From assembly GCA_934675625.1 (NCBI GenBank), contig CAKURH010000042.1, forward strand, positions 1-31,516: a DNA stretch of 31,516 nucleotides, read 5' to 3'. This DNA is from an uncultured Kiritimatiellota bacterium. Its GTDB lineage: Bacteria > Verrucomicrobiota > Kiritimatiellia > RFP12 > UBA1067. The stretch's first letter is position 1. The number at the start of each line of letters is the position of its first letter. The notes under the pieces were generated by a model that saw only the letters and a list, made by a program, of their open reading frames with translations, did no database searches and was not told the origin of the DNA. Made by a program: the position numbers and the translations under genes. Shown here one piece after another: positions 16,807 through 24,664 of the stretch.

Positions 16807-19800
16807 TTATCCTCCAAAACCATCTTAGCTGTCAGCTCGCCGCTTTCGGACAACCTCTCGAAAAACCGCGATTCCGAGTAACAGGCCTGATAGGCTTCTG
16901 CATTGAAGGGAATGACCGTCCCGGCCCTGGGGTCGTCAATCCCGAGCGCGGAAAACGGGATGGAGAAGACGACCACCCGCTGGATACCGTTGCCGGTGTA
17001 CTTCTTCGGTTTCCCGGCATAGCCACGCACGCCGGCGGAGACAAGTTCGGGCGGAATGTCCACCGTGCCGTTCGAGAACCCTCTCAGTCTGTACTTTCCG
17101 ATTGAGAGCTCCGCGCCGTCATGCTTGTGCCATTCGTTTCCTGAGTCGGTCACGCGCTCCCAGCGGTAGGCGTTCAAGAGAATCGCGACAAAGAGGTTCT
17201 TTCCGTCATGGCAGCAGCGCAGCACCCCGAAATCACCGCCGAAAAGGACGCCGTTCGCCCGCCGGGAGAGGCCTGGCGCCCCCGACGGCCAGACGTTGAG
17301 GTCGATCGCGCCGTCCAGCGTCGGTTCGCCCTTGGCGCGGAAGACCTTCACGGGCTCCCGCGGAGGCTCTTTCACGACCTCGGGACGCGGAAAGGAGTTC
17401 CCCTCCCAGGAGACGATGCCGGGAACGGCGGTCTCGTAGAACCAGAGCTTGCCCTTCGCCACCGTCACGACGTTTGAATCGAAGCGAAGTCCGTTGGCAC
17501 AATGACAGCAGATGAGGCACCCGTCGACGGACGCGTCGTTTTCGAAGCGGTTGCCCCTGAACGTGTTGCCCCGCGGCGTGTTCATCTGGAGCGCCCAGGG
17601 GCAATTGATGATCCGGTTGCCCTCGAAGACGCTGTAGTGCGACCCCTCGTCCGCATAGATTCCGCAGATCCAGTTGCCGCCGTGGATGCCGGGCCGCACC
17701 TCGCGGATCGTGTTGTTGCGCAGGACGGCGTTCCCGTACGAGCCGTAGATGGCCGCGCCGTCCGCCTGCACCCGCATCGGACGGACGATCGTGTTCCCCT
17801 CGACGAGGAAGTCGCTGCCGCCGACCATGATCCCGGAATACGGGATGTCCGAGACGCGGTTGCTGACCGCCTGGTAGCGCATGCCATTAAGCTCCATGCC
17901 GCACGCCGAAGAATAGGCCGTTCCGGTGCGCGTGATCACATTGGCCCGGATGAGGCAATTGGTGATGGCCCGCGCATACAGCCCCGCCGCGCCGACGTCG
18001 ACGAAGCCGCAGCGTTCGACAGTCGAGTCGTTCGCCGGCTCGAGGACGAGTCCCATGCCTCCGAGGTTCCGGAAGAGGCACTGGCGGACGGAGAACCCGC
18101 GCATGTTGGCGGCGCTCACCGCCGAATCGATCCGCGTCGCCCCGAACTCGTGCCAGTAGGCCGTCGTGTTCGCGCCTTCGAAGATCAGTCCGCACAGGGT
18201 GACGTTCGCGACTTCCGCGCCTTTGGCCGGAGCGAACCTGAAGATGTTCTTCACCCGCGGCACCATGACGCGCGCACGCGCCATGTCCTCGCCGGCCTTG
18301 GGCCAGTAGTAGACCTGTCCCTCGGCGCGATCGCAGTACCAGTCTCCGGGATTCTGCATGCCCTCGACGATGTTGTCAATGGCGTAGTGGCTGCGCGTGC
18401 CCATCGGATACGTCGTCGAGTCGAGCAGCTCCAGGATGTTCTTCTCCCGATGCCACGCCTTGAGCCGGAGCACGCGCTCGTAATAGCTCGAATGGAAGCG
18501 GATCAGCGCATTGGTGACGGAAAGCCCGTCCGGAACGTCCCCCGGTCGCACCGGCATCATATGCGTCTCGGCATAATTGGTTTCGCGGCCGAACCAGCCC
18601 ATGAGGGCGCTCATCCCGACCGCGGTGGACACGACCTCGTTGGTCAGCGTCCCGCCCGCGTTCGGCCACCGGGCGAGATGCGCCGGCTTTCCGTTGACGA
18701 TCAGGACCTTGAACTCGTGTTCAGGAGAGACCGCCCAAGGCACGGAGGCGCTCATGAACCGGCCGTCCTTCCTCCAGCCAGTCACGTATTCCCCGCCCTG
18801 CAGCACGACGGAGCCCTTCTTCTCCGCCTCAACCGTCAGGCCGCTGTCGCGCTCGTCGAAGACGACGGACGACTTGATCGGGTATTCGCCTGGAAGGAGA
18901 ACCATTCGCTTCCGGGTGCCCTTCGCCTTCCGCAAGGCGTTCCGCGCCGCCTCGATCGTCCGAAACGGACGATCCCGCGTCCCGAGCTCGAAATCGTCTC
19001 CCGTCGGCGAGACATACACCTCGTTGGCGGACTTCCTCACCGGTGTCACGGACAGGCGATAGGCCACGGGCTTCGCAAGCTCGTGCATGCGCTTGCGGCA
19101 GGCGATGGCCCAGTTGCGCCGGCCTTCCATCCACTTCCAGCTGGACTCGGCCTTGGCGCGGTCCTTCTCCTCAGTCACCCGCAGCACACCCTCAAGACTC
19201 CGCGGATCGCCGCCCTTCTCGGCAATCTTCCGCTTGTCGTGGAAAGAATACTGCCAGTCGCTCTCACACCGGATCCAATCGAGGATGTTGGTGGCGACGC
19301 TCGCCGCGATCCTGGCGTTCGGCGTGTCGAGCAGCGCGATGTTGACGCCCCTGGCGAGTTCGGATGACGTGAAGACCGCGAACTCCTCGCCGTCGGCGGC
19401 CAGCGAATAGCGCCCCTCGGGAAGGCCCTTGATCCGAACGATCTCGCGGTTCAGCTTGCCGGTGACATCCCAGATCGCGTCCGCCTGTTCGTATCCGTCG
19501 ATCTTCGGCAGCGGCAACCGCTTCGGCGCATACTCGAAGTCCATTCCGCGGCGTCCCGCGGCCTCCTTCTCGACTTCGCAGACACCCCCGTCGTTCCCCA
19601 GGGCGAGGAAAAGCTCCCCGGCGATGATGATTGATCCGACGGATCCGGGATGGACGCGATCCGCCAGGATCGGCGTGTTCACCTCTTTCTTCAGGATGGC
19701 GGTCAGCTGCGGATAGAGCTCGAGGACCTCGACCTGACTGTCAACGCCGATCTTGCGGACAATCTCCGCGCAGCGCCTGAGGCCGACTTCGTTGCACCCC

Positions 19801-20267
19801 TTGAGCGATGCGCACTTGCGCTCGGCTCCGTACTCGTCGTACGGAGTCGGCGAGAACAGGATGACGCGCTTCTTCGCCTTCCGCGCCCGGGCGACGAGTT
19901 CGCGCAGGTTCCGCTCGTAGTCGGCCAGCGCCTTTTCCCGGGCACCATCCAAGTTGCGGTTGGACAATCCCTCGCCATAGGTGTTTCGCCCGATGTCGTT
20001 CATTCCGAACATGATCGCGACCGTGTCGGGATTCTCGGCGAGGACGTTGTAGTCGAAGCGCGCAAGCCCGCCTTCCGCAGACTCGCCGCCAAGTCCGCAG
20101 TTGATGATCTGGACCTCCTTCTGCGGACATCTCAGCTCATGCAGGAGCTGCAAAAAGCCGACGTACAGCCCGCCATGGGTGATCGAGTCTCCGAGCACGG
20201 CGATCCTCTCGCCCGCGCCCAGCGAAGAACCAAGCAATACCGCCGCAACCAACAGTCCTGTTCTCAT
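16803..20267 (-). CDS. Three-module SGNH esterase/beta-helix/CBM9-like protein, secreted
   Basis: This 1154-residue protein has a signal peptide (about 1-18) and an N-terminal SGNH/GDSL hydrolase domain: VLGDSITHGG with Ser28, FGMNDIG with Asn90, and DRVHPG with Asp203 and His206. All expected catalytic and oxyanion residues are present. A linker to about residue 420 precedes a right-handed beta-helix that begins EVYVSPTGDDFELGTRDRPF and runs to about 970 with many NxI/GN turns. The C-terminus (about 985-1154, from PTLDGAIDLNVW) resembles a CBM9/DOMON-type carbohydrate-binding domain. The module order is the reverse of the next gene's, esterase first instead of last. A role in de-esterifying and depolymerising pectin or another acetylated polysaccharide is likely. 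It starts 12 bp after the alpha-galactosidase-like gene. Confidence 0.85.
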   Translation of the reverse strand: MRTGLLVAAVLLGSSLGAGERIAVLGDSITHGGLYVGFLQLLHELRCPQKEVQIINCGLGGESAEGGLARFDYNVLAENPDTVAIMFGMNDIGRNTYGEGLSNRNLDGAREKALADYERNLRELVARARKAKKRVILFSPTPYDEYGAERKCASLKGCNEVGLRRCAEIVRKIGVDSQVEVLELYPQLTAILKKEVNTPILADRVHPGSVGSIIIAGELFLALGNDGGVCEVEKEAAGRRGMDFEYAPKRLPLPKIDGYEQADAIWDVTGKLNREIVRIKGLPEGRYSLAADGEEFAVFTSSELARGVNIALLDTPNARIAASVATNILDWIRCESDWQYSFHDKRKIAEKGGDPRSLEGVLRVTEEKDRAKAESSWKWMEGRRNWAIACRKRMHELAKPVAYRLSVTPVRKSANEVYVSPTGDDFELGTRDRPFRTIEAARNALRKAKGTRKRMVLLPGEYPIKSSVVFDERDSGLTVEAEKKGSVVLQGGEYVTGWRKDGRFMSASVPWAVSPEHEFKVLIVNGKPAHLARWPNAGGTLTNEVVSTAVGMSALMGWFGRETNYAETHMMPVRPGDVPDGLSVTNALIRFHSSYYERVLRLKAWHREKNILELLDSTTYPMGTRSHYAIDNIVEGMQNPGDWYCDRAEGQVYYWPKAGEDMARARVMVPRVKNIFRFAPAKGAEVANVTLCGLIFEGANTTAYWHEFGATRIDSAVSAANMRGFSVRQCLFRNLGGMGLVLEPANDSTVERCGFVDVGAAGLYARAITNCLIRANVITRTGTAYSSACGMELNGMRYQAVSNRVSDIPYSGIMVGGSDFLVEGNTIVRPMRVQADGAAIYGSYGNAVLRNNTIREVRPGIHGGNWICGIYADEGSHYSVFEGNRIINCPWALQMNTPRGNTFRGNRFENDASVDGCLICCHCANGLRFDSNVVTVAKGKLWFYETAVPGIVSWEGNSFPRPEVVKEPPREPVKVFRAKGEPTLDGAIDLNVWPSGAPGLSRRANGVLFGGDFGVLRCCHDGKNLFVAILLNAYRWERVTDSGNEWHKHDGAELSIGKYRLRGFSNGTVDIPPELVSAGVRGYAGKPKKYTGNGIQRVVVFSIPFSALGIDDPRAGTVIPFNAEAYQACYSESRFFERLSESGELTAKMVLEDK

Positions 20268-20279
20268 TCACAACCTTCC

Positions 20280-21980
20280 TTACTTCCATGTGTAAGTCTT
20301 CTCTCCGTCAGCCGTCCGCCAACGAACCGGGAAGCGACATTCCTCCCAGTCCACAGGCTCGGCGATCTTCCGCCATTCGCTCGCGTTCCTGAACGCCTCC
20401 GCGATGGCCGCCCGGACATCCGCATCGGCCAGTTGCCGCCGCCAGGAGACAAAGAGCGCGGTGCCGCTGCGGCCCAGGAGATCCAGCCACTGGCGATTGA
20501 GCCGCCATTCGACGGCTCCGGCGGACTCGAGGCCGCAGCAGTCCGCATCGACCACGAAGAACGTACGGTCCTGAATCGACCGGAACGCCAGCGAATTGAC
20601 ACCATGATCGCGTGTCCAGTTCCAGTCGCGGCCGCTCGTGTCATTGCCCACGCGCTGCAGTTCGAAAAGCCCGGCCGCCAGATGGTTCATCGCATTGCAC
20701 CCGATGATGATCATGTCGTCGCCCGCGGCCTCACGCATGACCGAATAGAGATCCTTCATCACCTCGCAGGAGGTCCGCGACCGGCTGCGCCAGTTGAGCG
20801 GACGCGAACGGGAGAACGGCTCCGCACCCATCGCAGACCCCCAGACGCCCGTGATGTCATAGGTCAGATAGTCAATCTTGACGAGCTTGAAGCCCCAGGC
20901 ACGGAAGCGCCGGATGTCGGCGGCGATCTCTTCGCGCAGCGCGGGATGCGTCGGATCGAAGAATCGCGCATCCGCCCGCAGGCGGCGCGCGGCGGAGACT
21001 TCCGGCCAGGCGCGGAACGGACGGTACCAGAGCCCCGGACGCGCCCCCAACGCGGCGATGCGCGCGCAAAACGTCTTCATGTCCATGCCAAAGCGCGCAC
21101 TGGCCTCCGTCCACGGGCCCATGCCGCTCTCCCATGCGCCGAACCGCGTCTGCATCGTCGGCGGCGCGTTCTCCTGCCAGCCATCGTCCATCACGACATA
21201 GGGACGGTTCACAAGTCCCTGCGCGCAGTCGGCGATGTAGGCGGCGTCGAGCAGGAAGTTGGTCGCGGTGTTCTCGCCGTAGGCACAGTACCAGTCGTTG
21301 TAGCCGTAGACCGGCTCCTTCGGCAGACGCGGCTTCGGACACATCTGGCGGCAGAAGGCCCGACCGGCCGCGAACGCGCGCTCGCCCTTTTCGCCGCGAC
21401 GGCAGACAATCCGTGCGGCATCCAGCACACGCGAACCGAGTTCGACGGGATCGCCGCCGGCGCTCACGTCCAGGTGCAGGGCCAGCGCGTCCTTTTCGAG
21501 ACGCCAGCCGGCAAGCGCATTCGGCTGAACCTCGACGCCATAGCCGTCGGTGACGCCGTTCGCCGAGACGAGAAAATACCAAGGCGAGAACAGCGGGAGT
21601 TCGGAAATGTCGCGCCAGCCGAGTTCGCCGTAAGCGCGCTCCCAAGCATCGCACAGGACACGCGCGCCCACGGGCCAGTCCGCCGGCCAGCGCAGCTCGA
21701 TCCACAGGAGCGGCGTCGACGGAGCGACAACGGAGATTTGTCCGTTGGTGGCGAGCATCACCGTCACGCCCTGTCCCGACCACTGGGCTTCCGCCGTCCG
21801 CGAGAGCGTGTTCGTAAAGCCGACGCCAGCAACGACGACCGACGAAACCGCATCGGCTGTCGGAGACGGAAGCGACGGCGCGCACACCGCACGAGACGGA
21901 ACCGCCGCCGTCCGCGCCGCACACGCAAGCGGCACGGCAACGGAAAGCAAAATGACGATGTTCGGGAGTGTCCTTGTCAT
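20280..21980 (-). CDS. Clan GH-D alpha-galactosidase-like enzyme (GH36/GH27 type), secreted
   Basis: This 566-residue first gene of the operon has a signal peptide at about 1-21. A beta-sandwich (about 30-220) precedes a barrel with GYNDWYCAYGENT at 226-238, VMDDGWQ at 263-269, the nucleophile Asp370 in KIDYLTYD, and a likely acid/base Asp447 in RVGNDTSG. This set is diagnostic of clan GH-D alpha-galactosidases and alpha-N-acetylgalactosaminidases. It would remove alpha-galactosyl side groups from plant polysaccharide or mucin-type glycans. The ATG at 21980 is only seven bases from a perfect TATAAT (21993-21988), so the mRNA may have no leader. No Shine-Dalgarno sequence is seen. The promoter region also carries three direct repeats, discussed separately. 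Confidence 0.9.
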   Translation of the reverse strand: MTRTLPNIVILLSVAVPLACAARTAAVPSRAVCAPSLPSPTADAVSSVVVAGVGFTNTLSRTAEAQWSGQGVTVMLATNGQISVVAPSTPLLWIELRWPADWPVGARVLCDAWERAYGELGWRDISELPLFSPWYFLVSANGVTDGYGVEVQPNALAGWRLEKDALALHLDVSAGGDPVELGSRVLDAARIVCRRGEKGERAFAAGRAFCRQMCPKPRLPKEPVYGYNDWYCAYGENTATNFLLDAAYIADCAQGLVNRPYVVMDDGWQENAPPTMQTRFGAWESGMGPWTEASARFGMDMKTFCARIAALGARPGLWYRPFRAWPEVSAARRLRADARFFDPTHPALREEIAADIRRFRAWGFKLVKIDYLTYDITGVWGSAMGAEPFSRSRPLNWRSRSRTSCEVMKDLYSVMREAAGDDMIIIGCNAMNHLAAGLFELQRVGNDTSGRDWNWTRDHGVNSLAFRSIQDRTFFVVDADCCGLESAGAVEWRLNRQWLDLLGRSGTALFVSWRRQLADADVRAAIAEAFRNASEWRKIAEPVDWEECRFPVRWRTADGEKTYTWK

Positions 21981-21987
21981 GGCACAT

Positions 21988-21993
21988 ATTATA
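21988..21993 (-). promoter_or_regulatory. Operon -10 element, probably leaderless start
   Basis: A perfect TATAAT is read on the minus strand, preceded by GCGG. The -35 is weak (TGAAAA at 17-bp spacing). Only seven bases separate it from the ATG at 21980, so transcription would start at or next to the start codon. Confidence 0.65.
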
Positions 21994-22045
21994 CCGCAAT
22001 TAATATAGGATTTTCACGCACAATATCTTTGACTCTCTGCGCAAT
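21994..22045 (-). promoter_or_regulatory. Three CGCA(C)AAT direct repeats upstream of the operon
   Basis: On the plus strand the repeats read CCGCAAT (21994-22000), CGCACAAT (22016-22023) and GCGCAAT (22039-22045). Their ends are spaced 23 and 22 bases, about two helical turns, on one face of the DNA just upstream of the -10. This matches the direct-repeat half-site layout used by AraC/XylR-family activators; the XylR-like regulator gene is 1.5 kb away. Functional assignment is inference. Confidence 0.45.
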
Positions 22046-22156
22046 AAAAATGCCCCTTCTTGGCCTCCTGCAACCCAAGATTATCCCCCTCCAAATTCAT
22101 CCCCTCATCCACATCAAATTCGCGTTCAAGAATTTTCCGCAGAGAATTCTCATTTA

Positions 22157-22165
22157 TGGTATAAT
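22157..22165 (+). promoter_or_regulatory. Extended -10 promoter (TGGTATAAT) of the basic-tail protein gene
   Basis: TGG followed by a perfect TATAAT is an extended -10 element. No clear -35 is found 16-18 bases upstream. The same GGTATAAT string occurs on the minus strand before the alpha-galactosidase-like and flavin reductase genes. Confidence 0.6.
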
Positions 22166-22310
22166 GTGCGGCATCGGCGCGGAAAGCGCGAAATCTGGCG
22201 AAAGAGACGTTACACGGCACTTGGCACGCACGGCATCGGCATTATCGGCATCTACTACGCACGGCAGACACGAACACGCGACACGGCGAAACGCAGAAAG
22301 GAAACGGGAC

Positions 22311-23423
22311 ATGGCACGGAAGACCTACGAGCACTCGGCGTACTGGTACGCGAAGAACTGCGGCTGGACGCGCAGCGACAGGGCCTCGCACGTCGAGCGG
22401 CTTCTCGACGAGGTGAGGCGCGACCTGAAGTTCGGCGGCGGGCGCGTGGACGGGAACCTCTCGTGCGACCCGCTCGGCTTCGGCGTCTGCCTCGCCGTCT
22501 GCACGGCGATGGACATCGGCGTCGCGATGCGCGAGACCGCCCGCGCGCTCGCCGACCCCGCCGAGCGCGACCGCATGCGCCGCGAACTCCTGCGCGACCT
22601 CCGCGCCGTCCGACGCCCCTTCTACTACGCGCGCGAGACGGCCCGGCGGCGGGCGCTCGCCGCCGAACGACGCAAAATCACGCGGCGGACGACGCTCGCG
22701 CCCGAGCCGACGCCGGCGGCCGTCCTCGCGGCGTGGGGGCGGCGGAAGGACTCGAAGGAAGACATGATCCGCCTCGGCGGGATGCTCCACGACCTCGAAT
22801 GCTACGTCGACAACGCGCTCCGCTTCAACGCGAACGGCGACGTCGTGGGGCGCAACGGCGGCATCCGGGGGTGGCTCAGGGAGAACCTGCCGGAGCTCTC
22901 CCCGAAGTACAAGACGCTCATGCGGTACAAGGCGATGGCGATCCGGCTGCGGCAGGCGACCGGGACGAAGGACCCGACGCCGACCAGCGCCCTGCTTGGC
23001 GACTGGGCGGGTGGGACGAACGCGGCAGACAGGACGAGCAAGACGGATGAGACACACACGACAAACGAGCCGAGCGCACCGAACAGGGAGAAAGCAACAG
23101 GCAAGGGGAACGCGGCAGACGCGAAACGCCCTGCGAGAGGCGCGAGCGAGACGCCGCATGAGGTCGTGCGAGAACTTCTGAAAGATTTCCGCATGACGTT
23201 CTCATCTTTGGAGGAGGGGCTTCGCCAGAGGCTGGACCCGGAGCGGGTGTTTCTCGATCCGGCGAAAGCGAAGACCGCGAAGATTAGGACAGTAAAGATA
23301 AAGAGGACGAATGCGAGGAAGCGGACAAAAGTGAGGGGGACAAAAGCAAAGGCAGCAAAAGCGAAGATGGCTAAAGCAAAGGTTTGGAAAGCGAAGAAGA
23401 CAAGGGTAAAGGCTGTCGTCTAG
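22311..23423 (+). CDS. Protein of unknown function with lysine-rich, histone-H1-like tail
   Basis: I do not recognise this 370-residue, strongly basic cytoplasmic protein; no signal peptide or membrane segment is visible. Residues 1-130 are Arg-rich and helical with a Cys-containing patch (CDPLGFGVCLAVC). Residues 135-225 look like a folded domain (GGIRGWLRENLPELSPKYKTLMRYKAM). Residues 230-280 are a low-complexity Thr/Ala/Lys linker. Residues 283-316 are a predicted amphipathic helix. Residues 317-370 are a Lys/Ala/Arg tail (KAKAAKAKMAKAKVWKAKK) resembling histone H1 or bacterial H1-like nucleoid proteins. Codon use changes from GC-ending in the body to AAA/ATA/AGG-rich in the tail, which suggests repeat expansion. 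AAAGGA lies nine bases before the ATG. A nucleic-acid-binding role is likely, but nothing more specific can be supported. Confidence 0.75.
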   Translation: MARKTYEHSAYWYAKNCGWTRSDRASHVERLLDEVRRDLKFGGGRVDGNLSCDPLGFGVCLAVCTAMDIGVAMRETARALADPAERDRMRRELLRDLRAVRRPFYYARETARRRALAAERRKITRRTTLAPEPTPAAVLAAWGRRKDSKEDMIRLGGMLHDLECYVDNALRFNANGDVVGRNGGIRGWLRENLPELSPKYKTLMRYKAMAIRLRQATGTKDPTPTSALLGDWAGGTNAADRTSKTDETHTTNEPSAPNREKATGKGNAADAKRPARGASETPHEVVRELLKDFRMTFSSLEEGLRQRLDPERVFLDPAKAKTAKIRTVKIKRTNARKRTKVRGTKAKAAKAKMAKAKVWKAKKTRVKAVV

Positions 23424-23443
23424 GCGTGATTGACCGTCTGCGC

Positions 23444-23480
23444 AAAAGACATCATTGGCTGCCAACGTAAAAGACATTAT
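23444..23480 (+). promoter_or_regulatory. Direct repeats flanking a palindrome upstream of the XylR-type gene
   Basis: AAAAGACATCAT (23444-23455) and AAAAGACATTAT (23469-23480) differ at one position, are 25 bases apart start to start, and flank the palindrome TTGGC-T-GCCAA (23455-23465). The layout suggests a regulator site, possibly autoregulation, in the 68-bp gap before the gene. Confidence 0.4.
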
Positions 23481-23491
23481 CGCAGAGGCCT

Positions 23492-24664
23492 ATGCAAAGC
23501 AAGATCCTCATCTGCATGAACATCAACGACTTCGCGCAGCATCCGTTTCTTGCGGGCATCCTGTCCGTGACGCGGCTCGACGGTTCGCTGTCCGTCGTCA
23601 TCGACACGAAGCCGGGCGAGCTGACCGTTGCGCGCTTCCGACGCCATCTCGACAGCGGCATTGCGGCCGCCATCATCTGCGAAACCGGCATCCCGGACAT
23701 CCGGGCCGTCGTCAACAGCTGCCGGACGCCCATCGTGGTCTTCGGTTCGCCGAAGTCACGCACGCGCCGCCAGGGGCTCTGCTACGTCATGAGCGATGAC
23801 ACCGGCATCGGCATCGCGGGCGCACGGCATCTCTTCGCGATCGGCGGCTTTCGCTCGTTCGCGTTCGCCGCAACGCCGGGCGAGGGCTGGAGCGACAAGG
23901 AGGAACGCGGCTTCCTTTCCTTCCTCGAGCGCAAGCGCCGTCCCGTCCAGGTCTGCCGAGACGCCACGGACGCCGAACTCGACGCTTTCCTCGTCGCGCT
24001 CGAAAAGCCGGCGGCGGTCATGGCGGCCAACGACCTGCGCGCGCTCGACGTCGTCAACGCCTGTCGTCGACAGGGCATTGACATTCCCCGACAGCTGTCA
24101 CTGATTGGCGTCAACGACAATGAAGTCCTGTGCAACGGCGTCTCGCCCAGCCTCACCAGCATCGGCGTCGACCACGAGCATGAGGGGCGTCTGGCAATCG
24201 AGTGCCTGCTCAACATGCTGCGCAGCCCGCAGAAGCCGCACCCGGCGCTGATCCGTCCGAAGGAGCATCAGGTCGTCGAACGCGAATCGACCGCCATCCG
24301 CACCTCGTCCGCCCACATCATCGAAAAGGCCCTTGCCTACATCGACCGGCACATCAACCGCCCGATCCGCGTGGGCGAACTCGTCGCCCACCTCCACGTC
24401 TCGCGCCGACTGCTCGAAATCCGCTTTCGGGAAATCCTGCAAAGCAGCGTGAACGCGACCATCGTGAACCGTCGGCTCGACCACTACCAAAGCCAGCTGC
24501 TCGTCTCGAAGCTGCCCGCCCGCGCCGTGGCGAACGCCTGCGGCTTCTCCGACATGTCTTATCTCACGCGCACGTTCAAGGCCCGCTTCAGCGTCACGCC
24601 CGGCGCCTTCCGAGAACAGCATTCTCCACAGACACAAGACTCCGCAGTTCCATTTTATTCGTAG
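23492..24664 (+). CDS. XylR-type transcriptional regulator (LacI-like sensor plus AraC HTH)
   Basis: This 390-residue cytoplasmic transcription factor resembles E. coli XylR in architecture. Residues 1-265 form a periplasmic-binding-protein-like sugar sensor (ASGIAAAIICETG-type folds, MAANDLRALDVVNAC, LIGVNDNEVLCN, PSLTSIGVDHE). Residues about 285-385 carry two AraC-type helix-turn-helix motifs (VGELVAHLHVSRRLLEIRFRE, then ARAVANACGFSDMSYLTRTFKARFSVTPGAFR). Such proteins activate sugar-utilisation genes when a pentose or related sugar is bound. It is the only regulator in the window and lies 1.5 kb from the operon start, making it the likely controller. The ATG follows AGAGG by only three bases. 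Its 3' end overlaps the convergent methyltransferase gene by 10 bp. Confidence 0.92.
   Translation: MQSKILICMNINDFAQHPFLAGILSVTRLDGSLSVVIDTKPGELTVARFRRHLDSGIAAAIICETGIPDIRAVVNSCRTPIVVFGSPKSRTRRQGLCYVMSDDTGIGIAGARHLFAIGGFRSFAFAATPGEGWSDKEERGFLSFLERKRRPVQVCRDATDAELDAFLVALEKPAAVMAANDLRALDVVNACRRQGIDIPRQLSLIGVNDNEVLCNGVSPSLTSIGVDHEHEGRLAIECLLNMLRSPQKPHPALIRPKEHQVVERESTAIRTSSAHIIEKALAYIDRHINRPIRVGELVAHLHVSRRLLEIRFREILQSSVNATIVNRRLDHYQSQLLVSKLPARAVANACGFSDMSYLTRTFKARFSVTPGAFREQHSPQTQDSAVPFYS

Larger units (their letters stand above)
21981..22310. other. AT-richer divergent intergenic region (330 bp)
   Basis: This is the only gene-free stretch longer than 300 bases. The minus strand carries the operon promoter (TATAAT at 21993-21988). 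The plus strand carries TGGTATAAT at 22157-22165 for the 370-residue protein gene, which leaves a leader of roughly 140 bases. The leader has the repeated 10-mer CGGCATCGGC at 22169-22178 and 22231-22240 and many GGCA/CACG motifs. I see no terminator, tRNA or convincing coding gene in it; a 68-codon minus-strand frame (22220-22014) lacks a ribosome site. Confidence 0.7.

Noticed and set aside
22080..22090. TTATCCCC, similar to a DnaA box
   Set aside because: It is a single imperfect copy with no cluster, no dnaA and no AT-rich unwinding tract; not an origin.
22014..22220. 68-codon minus-strand frame in the divergent control region
   Set aside because: It starts with GTG, has no ribosome site, overlaps both promoters and shows no recognisable motif. 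It could still be a small gene, but the evidence is too weak.
19650..22310. Very long plus-strand open frame antisense to the 1154-residue protein and the alpha-galactosidase-like gene
   Set aside because: High GC removes stop codons from the antisense frame. The translation is Arg/Pro/Asp-rich without domains. Only the part from 22311 on is a real gene.
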